34,093 nt of DNA from a virus. The notes below the pieces were generated by a model. The model did not search any database, was not told the DNA's origin, and saw only the letters and a list, made by a program, of their open reading frames with translations. The stretch covers positions 1 to 34,093 of IMG/VR virus record IMGVR_UViG_3300044998_000198; one strand, written 5' to 3'. Of this stretch, positions 6,414 to 13,995 are shown piece by piece (position 1 is the stretch's first letter; each line of letters opens with the position of its first letter). The position numbers were made by a program, and so were the translations under genes.

Positions 6414-7769
6414 ATGAACGCTACACACAGTATATGGGTAGAAAAATATCGTCCTACCACACTTGATAATTACATCGGCAACGATAGCATGAAGGCCAAG
6501 GTTGGCAAGTTTATTGCCGAGGGTGATGTTCCACACATCTTGTTGAGTGGACCACCAGGAACAGGCAAGACCACAGTGGCCAAGATTATTGTCAAGAACA
6601 TTGAGTGTGAAAGCTTGTATATCAATGCATCTGACGAGAACAACGTAGATACAGTCCGAAACAAAATAAGGGGATTTGCCTCGACCGTGGGGTTTACAGA
6701 TCTCAAAGTCATCATTTTGGATGAGTGTTTGGACGAAAATACATTGGTGTGGGTGCTTCGTGAGGGGTCAGAAACCGCAGTGGCTATAAAAGATGTAAAT
6801 CCGTTGACGGATTTAGTGAAATCGTGGAATACAACCCACAATCGAATCGAGTGGAGACAATTTGATAAATTTGATAAAGGTTTACAAGATGTATATGAAC
6901 TTGAGTTAGAGAACGGTGAGGTCGTAATCTGTACGGCGGATCACAAATGGTACGTTCGATCAGACACAGGCGAGATACTAGTGGTTAAAACATCAGAATT
7001 GGACACTTATTCTCACATACTGTCCCCAGAAGTGGAATTAAAAACTGTCAAAATTACGAAAATAAAAAAACTCGACGTACAAAGACGTGTATATGATTTA
7101 TCCGTTCAAGGAAATCATAACTTTTTTATTGGACGGACACAAACACTGACTCATAATTGTGATTACATGACACCAAACGCACAAGCTGCGCTTCGTAACG
7201 TTATGGAAACGTTTAGTCGGTCGTGCCGATTCATCTTGACTTGTAATTATGTAGAACGCATTATTGATCCGATCATCAGCAGAACTCAGCAATTCCACGT
7301 AGTTCCGCCGAATAAGATTGAGGTAGCCAAGCACCTCGCTGGTATCTTGAAACAGGAAGGCGTGTCGTATAAGCCGGATGACATCAAGTTGCTCGTAGAT
7401 GCTTATTATCCCGATATTCGTAAGATTATCGGCGAAGCCTCGTTGGCCGTTAATGACGGGAAATTGTCAATTGATGCCGAGGAAGTGGTTGCTTCTGATA
7501 TTAAACTTCGTGTCATTGAACTTCTTGGACAGAAGGGTGATGCTAAGAAGCGATTCACGGAAATTCGTCAACTGTTCGCTGATGCTGGTATTCGTGACTT
7601 TACTGAATTTTATAGTCTTTTATACTCCAATGTAGATACCTACGCTAAAGGAAATGTTAGTCAAGTAATTTTACACATTGCTGAGGGTCAAAAATACGAC
7701 GCGCAGGTGGTCAACAAGGAAATTAATATGATGGCAACGATTATCAACATTCTACAAACAATAGGGTAA
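6414..7769 (+). CDS. 44: Clamp loader large subunit gp44 with intein
   Basis: A 451-residue precursor of the AAA+ clamp loader. The opening IWVEKYRPTTLDNYIGN is the RFC/gp44 signature; Walker A is GPPGTGKTT (46-54); the Walker B strand VIILDE ends at residue 104, where an intein (105-248) interrupts the motif. After the intein the sequence resumes CDYMTPNAQAALRNVMETFS, then ILTCNYVERIIDPIISRTQQ, equal to sensor 1 and the SRC-like arginine finger of T4 gp44. Without the intein the protein is 307 residues, near the 319 of T4 gp44. It opens gp45 rings on DNA with gp62. The ribosome site is weak, and TATAAATA at 6404-6411 lies just upstream. ATP hydrolysis should require intein removal because the DExD box is split. 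Confidence 0.88.
   Translation: MNATHSIWVEKYRPTTLDNYIGNDSMKAKVGKFIAEGDVPHILLSGPPGTGKTTVAKIIVKNIECESLYINASDENNVDTVRNKIRGFASTVGFTDLKVIILDECLDENTLVWVLREGSETAVAIKDVNPLTDLVKSWNTTHNRIEWRQFDKFDKGLQDVYELELENGEVVICTADHKWYVRSDTGEILVVKTSELDTYSHILSPEVELKTVKITKIKKLDVQRRVYDLSVQGNHNFFIGRTQTLTHNCDYMTPNAQAALRNVMETFSRSCRFILTCNYVERIIDPIISRTQQFHVVPPNKIEVAKHLAGILKQEGVSYKPDDIKLLVDAYYPDIRKIIGEASLAVNDGKLSIDAEEVVASDIKLRVIELLGQKGDAKKRFTEIRQLFADAGIRDFTEFYSLLYSNVDTYAKGNVSQVILHIAEGQKYDAQVVNKEINMMATIINILQTIG
6726..7157 (+). other. Mini-intein inserted in Walker B of gp44
   Basis: A 144-residue in-frame insertion starting with Cys (CLDENTLVWVL, block A) and ending TLTHN before a Cys (block G, HN/C). Block B is seen as VVICTADHKWYV with the TxxH motif, and block F as RRVYDLSVQGNHNFFIG. 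All residues needed for standard splicing are present: Cys1, the block B Thr and His, the terminal His-Asn, and Cys as +1 residue. There is no LAGLIDADG or HNH endonuclease domain, so it is a mini-intein that cannot home on its own. Splicing would join DE to CD and restore the ATPase motif. Confidence 0.88.
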
Positions 7770-7770
7770 T

Positions 7771-7839
7771 ATGATCACAGCGGCGCTATTTTTTGTAATT
7801 GGTATCTGGGTTGGTTCAAAGCTTACCAAAAGCAACTAA
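7771..7839 (+). CDS. Small single-pass membrane peptide, 22 residues
   Basis: A short frame one base after the gp44 stop codon, preceded by the ribosome site AGGG. The peptide, MITAALFFVIGIWVGSKLTK plus SN, is one hydrophobic helix with a basic tail, typical of tiny phage membrane proteins. Position and composition support a real gene, but length alone makes this uncertain. Function unknown. Confidence 0.4.
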   Translation: MITAALFFVIGIWVGSKLTKSN

Positions 7840-7842
7840 CCA

Positions 7843-7866
7843 GCTACTTATAGTAGAAACCTACTA
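7843..7866 (+). promoter_or_regulatory. CTACTTATAGTAG element with hairpin
   Basis: GCTACTTATAGTAG (7843-7856) is followed by AAAC and CTACTA; TAGTAG at 7851-7856 pairs perfectly with 7861-7866 around a tetraloop. A near copy, TACTACTTATAGTAG, occurs in the gap before 11641. Both lie 15 to 50 bases before a start codon, suggesting a shared promoter or leader hairpin. Confidence 0.35.
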
Positions 7867-7878
7867 ATCGAGGTATAC

Positions 7879-8181
7879 ATGAGTAAAATTGTTAGTCCCG
7901 ACGCCGGACAAGTTTCTATTGATATAGGAAAAACAAAGGCTCTAGTCTGTAAGTGTGGAAACCATACTTTTACACAGATTAGTTTTCTTCGAGTTCTTCC
8001 TGCATTGTTATCACCCAACGGTAAGGATGCCATCATTCCCATGATGTCATTTGCGTGTAACGCTTGCGGAGCCGTACCTGACCAGGTTATCCCGCCATTC
8101 ATTCGTGATGAAGCATTGGGGCGCACCGGTGCCAACACAACTTCTGCGGACGCAGAAAAACCCAAACTCGGTTTAATCTGA
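7879..8181 (+). CDS. Zinc-ribbon-like hypothetical protein, 100 residues
   Basis: The protein has CKCGNHTF (about residues 24-31) and CNACGAVPDQV (about 60-70), two cysteine pairs about 35 residues apart that could bind one zinc ion. Between them are hydrophobic strands, and the C-terminus is Ala/Thr-rich and probably unstructured. The ATG is preceded by GAGGTATAC, a good ribosome site. Similar small zinc-ribbon proteins sit near clamp-loader genes in T4-like phages, but no function is established. It could bind nucleic acid or a replisome partner. Confidence 0.6.
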   Translation: MSKIVSPDAGQVSIDIGKTKALVCKCGNHTFTQISFLRVLPALLSPNGKDAIIPMMSFACNACGAVPDQVIPPFIRDEALGRTGANTTSADAEKPKLGLI

Positions 8182-8192
8182 GGAGAATCATA

Positions 8193-8486
8193 ATGGCAAA
8201 TTATTCACAACCCGCCGACGAAATCAAAAACATTATCCGTAAAGGATATCCGGATGGACTTGACAGTGCTACTGCGGTTAAGCATATTAGTGTATTAGTT
8301 GCTCGGGTCAACGAACTAGAACGAGCACTAATGCCATTTGTAAAAGTAGGAAGTTCACCAAATTACGGCGATATGATGGTATCTGTCATGTACAAAAATT
8401 GTGCCGATGCTGCTAATGTTATGGATCGAACCCAGAGCGTTCCTGTCGGTGCAAAGCACGAAACATTTATCCCCGCAGAATACTAA
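8193..8486 (+). CDS. Hypothetical protein, 97 residues
   Basis: A soluble, mixed-charge protein beginning MANYSQPADEIKNIIRKGYP with a predicted helix VKHISVLVARVNELERALMP (about residues 28-49) that could form a short coiled coil. It starts 11 bases after the previous stop with ribosome site GAGGAGA and ends three bases before the gp62 gene, so it belongs to the replication operon. It is not RegA by sequence, although RegA lies next to gene 62 in T4. No function recognised. Confidence 0.6.
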   Translation: MANYSQPADEIKNIIRKGYPDGLDSATAVKHISVLVARVNELERALMPFVKVGSSPNYGDMMVSVMYKNCADAANVMDRTQSVPVGAKHETFIPAEY

Positions 8487-8489
8487 ACC

Positions 8490-8936
8490 ATGCCCCCCAA
8501 GACACCATTTGATCACATCAATGCAATTTTTACTAATCAGAAAATCGGCTATTATGATGAACTAAGTGAGGCTGACCGTAAAACGTTCACGCCATACGTC
8601 ATCAATATGGGGATTAGTATGAATCCTGACTTCTTGCCATATGTCAACGAAGTCAACAAGTATTGGGGTCAAATGGGTCCGCGTGAAGTATACTTATTTT
8701 ACAGTCAGTTGCTTCCCAAAGGTAAGCAGTTCAATAAGTGGATCAAGGGTAAAAAAGTTGAAGACTATGAACCGTGGCTTGTCGAGTTAGTAGCACAACA
8801 TTTTTGTGTGTCTAAGGATGAAGCCATTTCGTATCTTCGGGTATTTTACAAGTCCGATAAAGGACGCCAAGAACTCAGGTCTATTCTTGAAGGATATGGA
8901 TTAGAATCCAAAAAAATTAAGAGGGCAAAGTTATGA
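8490..8936 (+). CDS. 62: Clamp loader small subunit gp62
   Basis: A 148-residue protein, shorter than T4 gp62 (187). The segment VYLFYSQLLPKGKQFNKWIK (about residues 68-87) matches the gp62 pattern of a YLxxxxPxGKxxxKW core, and the following LVELVAQHFCVSKDEAISYL (about 96-115) matches the gp62 helix IKLLAKRYQVNTNDAINY. The C-terminus is basic. One gp62 pairs with four gp44 subunits in the T4 loader. The start codon lies three bases after the preceding gene; the last four bases overlap the next start (ATGA-type). Identity is supported by both motif and gene order. Confidence 0.75.
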   Translation: MPPKTPFDHINAIFTNQKIGYYDELSEADRKTFTPYVINMGISMNPDFLPYVNEVNKYWGQMGPREVYLFYSQLLPKGKQFNKWIKGKKVEDYEPWLVELVAQHFCVSKDEAISYLRVFYKSDKGRQELRSILEGYGLESKKIKRAKL

Positions 8937-9133
8937 CGCAAAATGGAAAGGGCAGTAAGCCACGACCGATTCTAATTGATCGAGAAACATATGAATCAAA
9001 CTGGGAAAGAATCTTTAATAAAAGAACAGAAGACCGCGAAGTATCGAACATTATTTATCAGCGATGTTCACATCGGGTCGGCGGGTTGCCGGTCGGGGGA
9101 TCTACTGGAATTTCTGAAACACAATCCGGCTGA
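8933..9133 (+). CDS. Small conserved phage protein, overlaps next gene
   Basis: Begins MTQNGKGSKPRPILIDRETY and continues ESNWERIFNKRTE, a pattern typical of a short conserved protein in T4-like and cyanophages (NGKGxKxRP...NWxxIF). The frame starts by ATGA overlap with the gp62 stop and runs to 9133, 66 residues. Only the first 33 or so residues look conserved; the rest overlaps the metallophosphoesterase gene in another frame and is Gly/Ser-rich, probably an extension after loss of the original stop. Function unknown. Confidence 0.5.
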   Translation: MTQNGKGSKPRPILIDRETYESNWERIFNKRTEDREVSNIIYQRCSHRVGGLPVGGSTGISETQSG

Positions 9134-9761
9134 ACAATACTATTTTGTTGGTGATATCATTGACCTCCGATTGCTTGGGCGTGGAATGAGATGGAACCGA
9201 AACAACAATAATCTCATTCGTTGGATTCTCAAGCGGTCGAATAAGGTGCCTGTTATTTTTATTCCAGGAAACCATGATGAAGAATTTCGTGAAATTGTTG
9301 GTGTTCCATTTGGTGAAATCGCCATTAAGCGCGATGATATATTTGTGGCTGCCGATGGTAAGAGATACTATATTACTCATGGTGACGAAGCCGACGGTGT
9401 AGTTACTCTTCATCCGCGTCTCGCACTTGTGGGCACAATTGCATATGAACTTTTAATCATAATGAATATCCAGATTAATAGACTACGATCATTTCTGGGA
9501 ATGAAGCATTGGAGCTTCAGTGAATTCATTAAACACCGCGTAAAAGATGCTGTTAAGTTTATTACCCACTTTGAAAACATTATTGTAGACCGCGCCAAGG
9601 AACGAAACTGTTATGGAGTTATTACAGGTCATATTCATACTCCGGCTTGTAAAATGATTGACGGCGTATTATATTTAAACTGCGGAGACTGGATCGGTAA
9701 CAGGACAGCAATAGCTGAGCATTTTGATGGAACAATGGAACTTGTAACATATCAAGATTAG
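8991..9761 (+). CDS. Metallophosphoesterase (LpxH-like)
   Basis: Calcineurin-type phosphoesterase of about 256 residues. Metal and catalytic motifs appear in order: FISDVHIGS (DxH, about residues 23-31), FVGDIIDL (GDxxD, about 52-59), FIPGNHDEEF (GNHD, about 88-97), YITHGDEADG (HGD), and GVITGHIHTPAC (GHxH, near 216). The order and the WNRNNN-type insert resemble UDP-2,3-diacylglucosamine hydrolase (LpxH) relatives, but phage substrates are not known; nucleotides or nucleic acid are equally possible. The ATG at 8991 is chosen; a TTG at 8976 would add five residues. The gene overlaps the small gene before it by about 140 bases. Confidence 0.8.
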   Translation: MNQTGKESLIKEQKTAKYRTLFISDVHIGSAGCRSGDLLEFLKHNPAEQYYFVGDIIDLRLLGRGMRWNRNNNNLIRWILKRSNKVPVIFIPGNHDEEFREIVGVPFGEIAIKRDDIFVAADGKRYYITHGDEADGVVTLHPRLALVGTIAYELLIIMNIQINRLRSFLGMKHWSFSEFIKHRVKDAVKFITHFENIIVDRAKERNCYGVITGHIHTPACKMIDGVLYLNCGDWIGNRTAIAEHFDGTMELVTYQD

Positions 9762-9769
9762 GAGATAGT

Positions 9770-10315
9770 ATGTTGACAATTACGGCAGCACTATGGTTAT
9801 CAGTAGTCGCACAACCACGTATTGTCAATCGACCATTTCCGGCCCGTGATCGTAGAGATACCACGATCAATTATATTGTAATTCACAATGATAGTAGTCC
9901 TGATCCAAAGACCACGTTTCGGTGGTTGCGGCGCAAGCAAAACTCGTATCACTACTACATTAGTCGCACCGGTACTATATACCGGCTCGTTGACCCGAAA
10001 TATGAGGCCGGCCATGCCGGTCTTTCATATTATGATGGTCACTGGCGCATGAATAAAGTCAGTATAGGCATCTGTTTGCAAAATAGTCCACCAGAAGCTT
10101 ACACAGAAATTCAATACGACCGTTTATCGTGGCTTGTGTTTCAATTACAAAAGCGTTATCCTGATAGTAGGGGCCGACCCATTATAGGTCATTCCGATGT
10201 AGCGTGGCCTAGAGGTAGAAAAAATGACCCAGGCGAACATTTCGACTGGAACAAATTTCACAGTTATTTAGAGAAACTCAATAATGGAAGATCTAAAGGA
10301 AGAACAAGTCATTGA
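9770..10315 (+). CDS. N-acetylmuramoyl-L-alanine amidase (Amidase_2)
   Basis: A 181-residue T7-lysozyme/PGRP-type zinc amidase that cuts the lactyl-peptide bond of peptidoglycan. The motifs are YIVIHNDSSPDP (zinc His, about residue 40), YHYYISRTGTIYRLVDP, HAGLSYYDGHW, VSIGICLQN, and the zinc-site end IIGHSDVAWPRGRKNDPGEH then FDW (about 141-164). The third ligand position reads Asp, as DPG, rather than the T7 Cys. The N-terminus MLTITAALWLSVVAQ is hydrophobic and might be a signal or signal-anchor. Its position in the replication module, away from the second amidase at 32734, suggests a role other than final lysis, or redundancy. Confidence 0.82.
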   Translation: MLTITAALWLSVVAQPRIVNRPFPARDRRDTTINYIVIHNDSSPDPKTTFRWLRRKQNSYHYYISRTGTIYRLVDPKYEAGHAGLSYYDGHWRMNKVSIGICLQNSPPEAYTEIQYDRLSWLVFQLQKRYPDSRGRPIIGHSDVAWPRGRKNDPGEHFDWNKFHSYLEKLNNGRSKGRTSH

Positions 10316-11210
10316 AAAGAAGCGCTCTGTGTCATATTCGCAATATACGAAGTGGATGACTTGTCCGCATCAGTGGAAATTGCAATATGTAGACGGTCAT
10401 AAACAAGATTCCGGTATCAATCTGGTTTTTGGTACGGCCATGCACAATGTAATTCAACATTGGCTTGGTCTTTTGTATGGTGACGATAAACTCAAGGCTC
10501 GTGTTTTCGATATGAACGCGATGCTCAAGGAGCAACTCATAGAATTGGTCAGAGATGAACTCATGCCCGAAGGTCGTGAACCACTGACTACGCAGAAAGA
10601 AGTGGCTGAGTTTTATGCTGATGGATGTAATATTCTCGAACATATCCGTCAACACCACAAAGAGTGGTTTCCACCCAATCGGGAATTGATTGGTGTAGAA
10701 GTGCCTCTTGAGAAAGAATTGGAAAGAGGAATTTTATTTCGTGGTTACATTGACGTGGTGATGTATCACAAGGCCACCAAGACGTATTACATTTATGATT
10801 TTAAGACCAGCACCCGTGGTTGGTCATACGAGAAAACGGATGTTAACAAAACTGATCAGCTCATACTATACAAGCGATTCTATGCTGATTTGTTCGGTGT
10901 GCCTGTAGACAATATCATTGTTAAATTTATTATTCTTAAGCGTAAACTGCCCGAAAATTCTGATTTTCCGATAAAACATGTAGCGGGATTTGAACCTAGT
11001 CACGGCAAGGTTAGCATGAATCGTGCTGCCGCGCGGTTTCAAAAATTTCTTAATGAAGCGTTCGACGAAGAAGGCAATCCTCGCCCCGAACAGAAGGCCA
11101 CTCCCTCCGAGAAGAACTGCAAGTGGTGTCCCTTTAGGAATGATGCATCGTTGTGTTCATTTTCTTGGTATTTACCCTCAAATAAAAAGAAGGTCATTCG
11201 TAGAGGATAA
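10284..11210 (+). CDS. PD-(D/E)XK nuclease, Cas4/RecB-like
   Basis: A 308-residue nuclease of the RecB/AddB/Cas4 type. It opens with SVSYSQYTKWMTCPHQWKLQ, the conserved SxSxxxxxxxCPxxW motif, then FGTAMHNVIQHWL (His of motif I). The catalytic core is FRGYIDVVMYHK (Asp) and YYIYDFKTS (DxK), with TDQLILYKRFYAD (QxxxY motif). C-terminal CKWCPFRNDASLC with the N-terminal Cys gives the four-Cys pattern that holds an iron-sulfur cluster in Cas4 and AddB. The probable activity is 5'-3' ssDNA exonuclease or DNA processing during replication and recombination. The start overlaps the amidase gene by 32 bases. Confidence 0.8.
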   Translation: MEDLKEEQVIEKKRSVSYSQYTKWMTCPHQWKLQYVDGHKQDSGINLVFGTAMHNVIQHWLGLLYGDDKLKARVFDMNAMLKEQLIELVRDELMPEGREPLTTQKEVAEFYADGCNILEHIRQHHKEWFPPNRELIGVEVPLEKELERGILFRGYIDVVMYHKATKTYYIYDFKTSTRGWSYEKTDVNKTDQLILYKRFYADLFGVPVDNIIVKFIILKRKLPENSDFPIKHVAGFEPSHGKVSMNRAAARFQKFLNEAFDEEGNPRPEQKATPSEKNCKWCPFRNDASLCSFSWYLPSNKKKVIRRG

Positions 11211-11211
11211 T

Positions 11212-11271
11212 ATGTTGATTTCTATTCTAAGGAATTTCAACAGAAAGAACAATCCAAACTTTAACCATTGA
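11212..11271 (+). CDS. Tiny basic ORF, 19 residues
   Basis: ATG at 11212 with GAGG six bases upstream opens MLISILRNFNRKNNPNFNH, a basic peptide ending nine bases before the next gene. The ribosome site and the neat fit in the gap favour translation, but nothing else supports it. Confidence 0.25.
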   Translation: MLISILRNFNRKNNPNFNH

Positions 11272-11280
11272 GTTCGTAAA

Positions 11281-11550
11281 ATGAATACTGTTCGATTTAA
11301 CAAGCGGCAATGTCCATACTGTGCAAATATTCTTGACGCCGCCTCAAATGATGAAGACATTACTCCACAAGTCGGAGACATCAGTATGTGTTTTTACTGT
11401 GGAGAATTGTCGCTGTTTGGAGAAGACAATTTTATTGCCGTGTCTGATGAACAAAAATCTGAACTACGTGAACATCTAAGTCAAAAAGAACAACATGTTC
11501 AGATTCTTCTTCAAGCACGATACCGAGAACTGATGAAACAAGTAGATTAG
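11281..11550 (+). CDS. Zinc-ribbon protein, 89 residues
   Basis: Two CxxC pairs, CPYCANIL (about residues 11-18) and CFYCGELS (about 37-44), form a treble-clef/zinc-ribbon-like site. The remaining half is a long charged helix with SDEQKSELREHLSQKEQHVQ, able to form a coiled coil. The gene starts at ATG 11281 after a short gap and ends the replication-side operon: the following 90 bases hold only a weak hairpin and promoter-like repeats. No specific function recognised; nucleic-acid or protein binding is plausible. Confidence 0.6.
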   Translation: MNTVRFNKRQCPYCANILDAASNDEDITPQVGDISMCFYCGELSLFGEDNFIAVSDEQKSELREHLSQKEQHVQILLQARYRELMKQVD

Positions 11551-11587
11551 CAGAAATCTTGAGGGATTTTCGTTTTTCTACCAAACA

Positions 11588-11605
11588 TCTACTACTTATA
11601 GTAGA
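11588..11605 (+). promoter_or_regulatory. TCTACT-AGTAGA hairpin before GIY-YIG gene
   Basis: TCTACT at 11588-11593 and AGTAGA at 11600-11605 form a perfect 6-bp stem around ACTTAT. It matches the 7843 element (CTACTTATAGTAG). A second TAGTAGA copy follows at about 11619. The motif lies in the 90-base gap that divides the replication and glycan modules. Confidence 0.35.
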
Positions 11606-11640
11606 GTCGTTTTTCTGATAGTAGATTTTAGGAGAGTCGC

Positions 11641-12120
11641 ATGGCTAGATCGGATTTTTATGTTTACGAGTTAATAGATCCAAGAACATCCAAGCCATTT
11701 TATGTTGGTAAGGGTACAGGTGATCGTTTTAAAGAATATTACAAACAAGATTCAAGAATAACGTCACATACTCGAGTAATACTGGAAGATATAAAGCTTT
11801 CTGGACAATCAGTAGAAGTAAAGATAGTGGCAAAGAATCTTTCCGAGGAAGAAGCTATTAATTTTGAAGCCGATCTTATCAAAAAGTATGGTCGATCAAC
11901 AAAAGATGTCGGCGGCATATTGACCAATGTTTTAGCAAAAGATAAGCCAAAGTCAAAAATTATAAGGTCTGAATATGCCACAATTCAAATTAGAAATGAT
12001 ATCAAAGAACAAGTAACTGATTTTTGTAATCGTAAAGGTTATAAGATCGGTCGATTCATCGAAAATTTGTTTCTCCAAGCTGTATCAGGTAGTACATCGG
12101 GTAGCGCTGTACCGAGGTAA
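11641..12120 (+). CDS. GIY-YIG nuclease-like protein with RHH-like tail
   Basis: A 159-residue protein. The N-terminus FYVYELIDPRTSKPFYVGKG (about residues 6-25) is the GIY-YIG motif, followed by TGDRF and HTRVILEDIKLSG, then a Glu in NLSEEEAINFEADLIKKYGR (about 76-95), which fits the catalytic Glu. The end YATIQIRNDIKEQVTDFCNR then KGYKIGRFIENLFLQA (about 115-150) looks like a ribbon-helix-helix DNA-binding domain. The gene has its own ribosome site, AGGAGA. Standing at the border between two modules, it could be a small homing endonuclease or a domesticated nuclease. It differs from the 1216 enzyme in size and DNA-binding tail. Confidence 0.7.
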   Translation: MARSDFYVYELIDPRTSKPFYVGKGTGDRFKEYYKQDSRITSHTRVILEDIKLSGQSVEVKIVAKNLSEEEAINFEADLIKKYGRSTKDVGGILTNVLAKDKPKSKIIRSEYATIQIRNDIKEQVTDFCNRKGYKIGRFIENLFLQAVSGSTSGSAVPR

Positions 12121-12193
12121 TATATGACTCAGTGTACTCAAGTTAGAAGAAGTAACCAATGAAATTTCGCTTAGTTCAAAATAAGAGGTTGTG

Positions 12194-13729
12194 ATGACGG
12201 ACACGTTACTACAAGAATCAGAAGTAGCAGGAACCGGTCGGTTTGATTCGAACGGAATAACAACACTACAATCAGGTGCAATGGAAGACATCAAAAATCA
12301 AGTTGTTGGTAGTCATGAACAACGCGATGGTTGGATTCCAAAAGATCAACGTAAAAAAATCTTACTACTATCTGATGATCTTCGAATGCCGTCTGGTGTC
12401 GGTGTTATGTCTCGTGAAATTGTGTTAGGAACGGCGCATCGAATCAATTGGGTCCAGTTGGGAGCCGCTATCAATCATCCAGAGGCCGGCCGAGGAATTG
12501 ATATCAGTGCTTCCATAGAAACGGAATATGGTATCAAAGATCCTTATGTTCGTATTTTCCCATATAATGGATATGGCGATCCACCTATTCTACGTTGGTT
12601 GATTAATAATGAACGGCCCGATGCCATCATGCATTTTACCGACCCGCGATTTTGGGTTTGGTTGTATCAAATGGAGCATGAGTTCCGTGATACCATACCG
12701 TTATTATTTTATCATGTGTGGGATGATACCCCATATCCAAAGTATAACGAAAATTTCTATCGTAGTTGTGATGCCATTTATGCAATTTCCAAACAGACAT
12801 ATAACATAGTACAACAAGTGTGGAAGAAAGACCCCCCAAAGCCGTGGCAAGTCAAATATATTCCACACGGTGTAAACCCAAATCTTTGGAAGCGATATAC
12901 CGAAAAAGAAGACCTTGACCGCGTTGCACAAATCAGAAAGAACATGTTTGGCGAAGAGGCTGACACGGTTCAGTTTGTAGTGTTTTATAATAACAGAAAT
13001 ATTCGTCGTAAGATGACTAGTGATGTTATTCTCGCCTATCGTGACTTTTTATTGGGACTACCCGAAAAGATGCGGGCCGAGTGCCGACTGCTATTACATA
13101 CCGCACCTGTAGACGATAATGGTACCGATTTGTATGCCGTGCTTCGTGACGTGGCCCCGGAAGTTAATGCTGTGTTTTCAACGGCACGACTCGATCCCCG
13201 TTCGATGGTGGATATCTATAACAATGTTGATGTTGTCATCAATATTGCATCAAATGAAGGATTTGGTATTGGTACACTGGAAGCAATGATGTCAGAACGA
13301 ATGATCATTGCCAATGTTACAGGCGGACTACAAGACCAGATGGGCTTTCGTGACGAGAATGGTGAATTACTTAGGGAAGACAAGCATTTTAATGCCGAGT
13401 GGGGCACAAATGCTGATGGTCGTTACAAGAATCACGGGGAATGGGTTGTACCCGTATTCCCGAATAATCGTTCTCTCATTGGTTCTCCACCAACGCCATA
13501 CATATTTGATGACCGCTGTGACTATCGTGATGCCGCAAAGGCATTGCGGCAAGTGTATGATATGGGACCGGAAGAACGTGCTCGGCGTGGAAAGTTGGGC
13601 CGAGAGTTTGCAATGGGTCCAGCAGGCATGACCACAGATGAAATGAGTCGTAGATTTATGGAGGCATTTGACGAGTGTTTCGAAAATTGGGAACCAAGAG
13701 ATCGAGTAGGCATCTTCAAAGCGGAGTAA
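12194..13729 (+). CDS. Glycosyltransferase, GT4-like (GT-B fold)
   Basis: A 511-residue GT-B glycosyltransferase. The N-terminal domain starts at KKILLLSDDLRMPSGVGVMS (about residues 47-66) and includes ISKQTYNIVQQV and the hinge segment YIPHGVNPNLWKR, a standard GT4 mark. The nucleotide-sugar domain has VVFYNNRNIRRKM and INIASNEGFGIGTLEAMMSE (about 350-370), the E(x)7E signature of retaining GT4 enzymes. ATG 12194 is chosen over GTG 12191 because AGAGG lies five bases upstream. It opens the 16-kb sugar operon. Donor and acceptor are unknown; phage DNA, virion protein or a host glycan are possible acceptors. Confidence 0.78.
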   Translation: MTDTLLQESEVAGTGRFDSNGITTLQSGAMEDIKNQVVGSHEQRDGWIPKDQRKKILLLSDDLRMPSGVGVMSREIVLGTAHRINWVQLGAAINHPEAGRGIDISASIETEYGIKDPYVRIFPYNGYGDPPILRWLINNERPDAIMHFTDPRFWVWLYQMEHEFRDTIPLLFYHVWDDTPYPKYNENFYRSCDAIYAISKQTYNIVQQVWKKDPPKPWQVKYIPHGVNPNLWKRYTEKEDLDRVAQIRKNMFGEEADTVQFVVFYNNRNIRRKMTSDVILAYRDFLLGLPEKMRAECRLLLHTAPVDDNGTDLYAVLRDVAPEVNAVFSTARLDPRSMVDIYNNVDVVINIASNEGFGIGTLEAMMSERMIIANVTGGLQDQMGFRDENGELLREDKHFNAEWGTNADGRYKNHGEWVVPVFPNNRSLIGSPPTPYIFDDRCDYRDAAKALRQVYDMGPEERARRGKLGREFAMGPAGMTTDEMSRRFMEAFDECFENWEPRDRVGIFKAE

Positions 13730-13992
13730 TTCCGCCGGGTGAAGATCCGAAAGTCAGAAAAATCATCTCGAATACCTCTGTTGCGGACCTTGTATTGCGA
13801 GAGTATAAAAAGGAAGAGTTTGACGAACAATTGTGGCGATTGAAGTGGGAAGACTTCAGACATCCACATACCGGTGAGAACGGCACTCAATATTTAAATC
13901 GTATGAAATCTGAGTTGCCATTCAATCCCTCTTTACAAAAAAATTCTAATGTCATTATTGTGATTGAACCGTTATATGGACCAAAGAGGTAA
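13675..13992 (+). CDS. Hypothetical protein between two glycosyltransferases
   Basis: A GTG start at 13675, with GGAGG ten bases upstream, gives 105 residues overlapping the end of the first glycosyltransferase by 55 bases. The part downstream of the overlap, KIISNTSVADLVLREYKKEE and EQLWRLKWEDFRHPHTGENG, has normal protein composition with several Trp and charged residues. It ends three bases before the next glycosyltransferase. It may be an accessory subunit. The true start may be further downstream. No known domain recognised. Confidence 0.5.
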   Translation: MFRKLGTKRSSRHLQSGVIPPGEDPKVRKIISNTSVADLVLREYKKEEFDEQLWRLKWEDFRHPHTGENGTQYLNRMKSELPFNPSLQKNSNVIIVIEPLYGPKR

Positions 13993-13995
13993 TAG

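Noticed and set aside
9622-9870. Minus-strand frame across the amidase start
   Set aside because: Shadow of two + strand genes with clear domain motifs.
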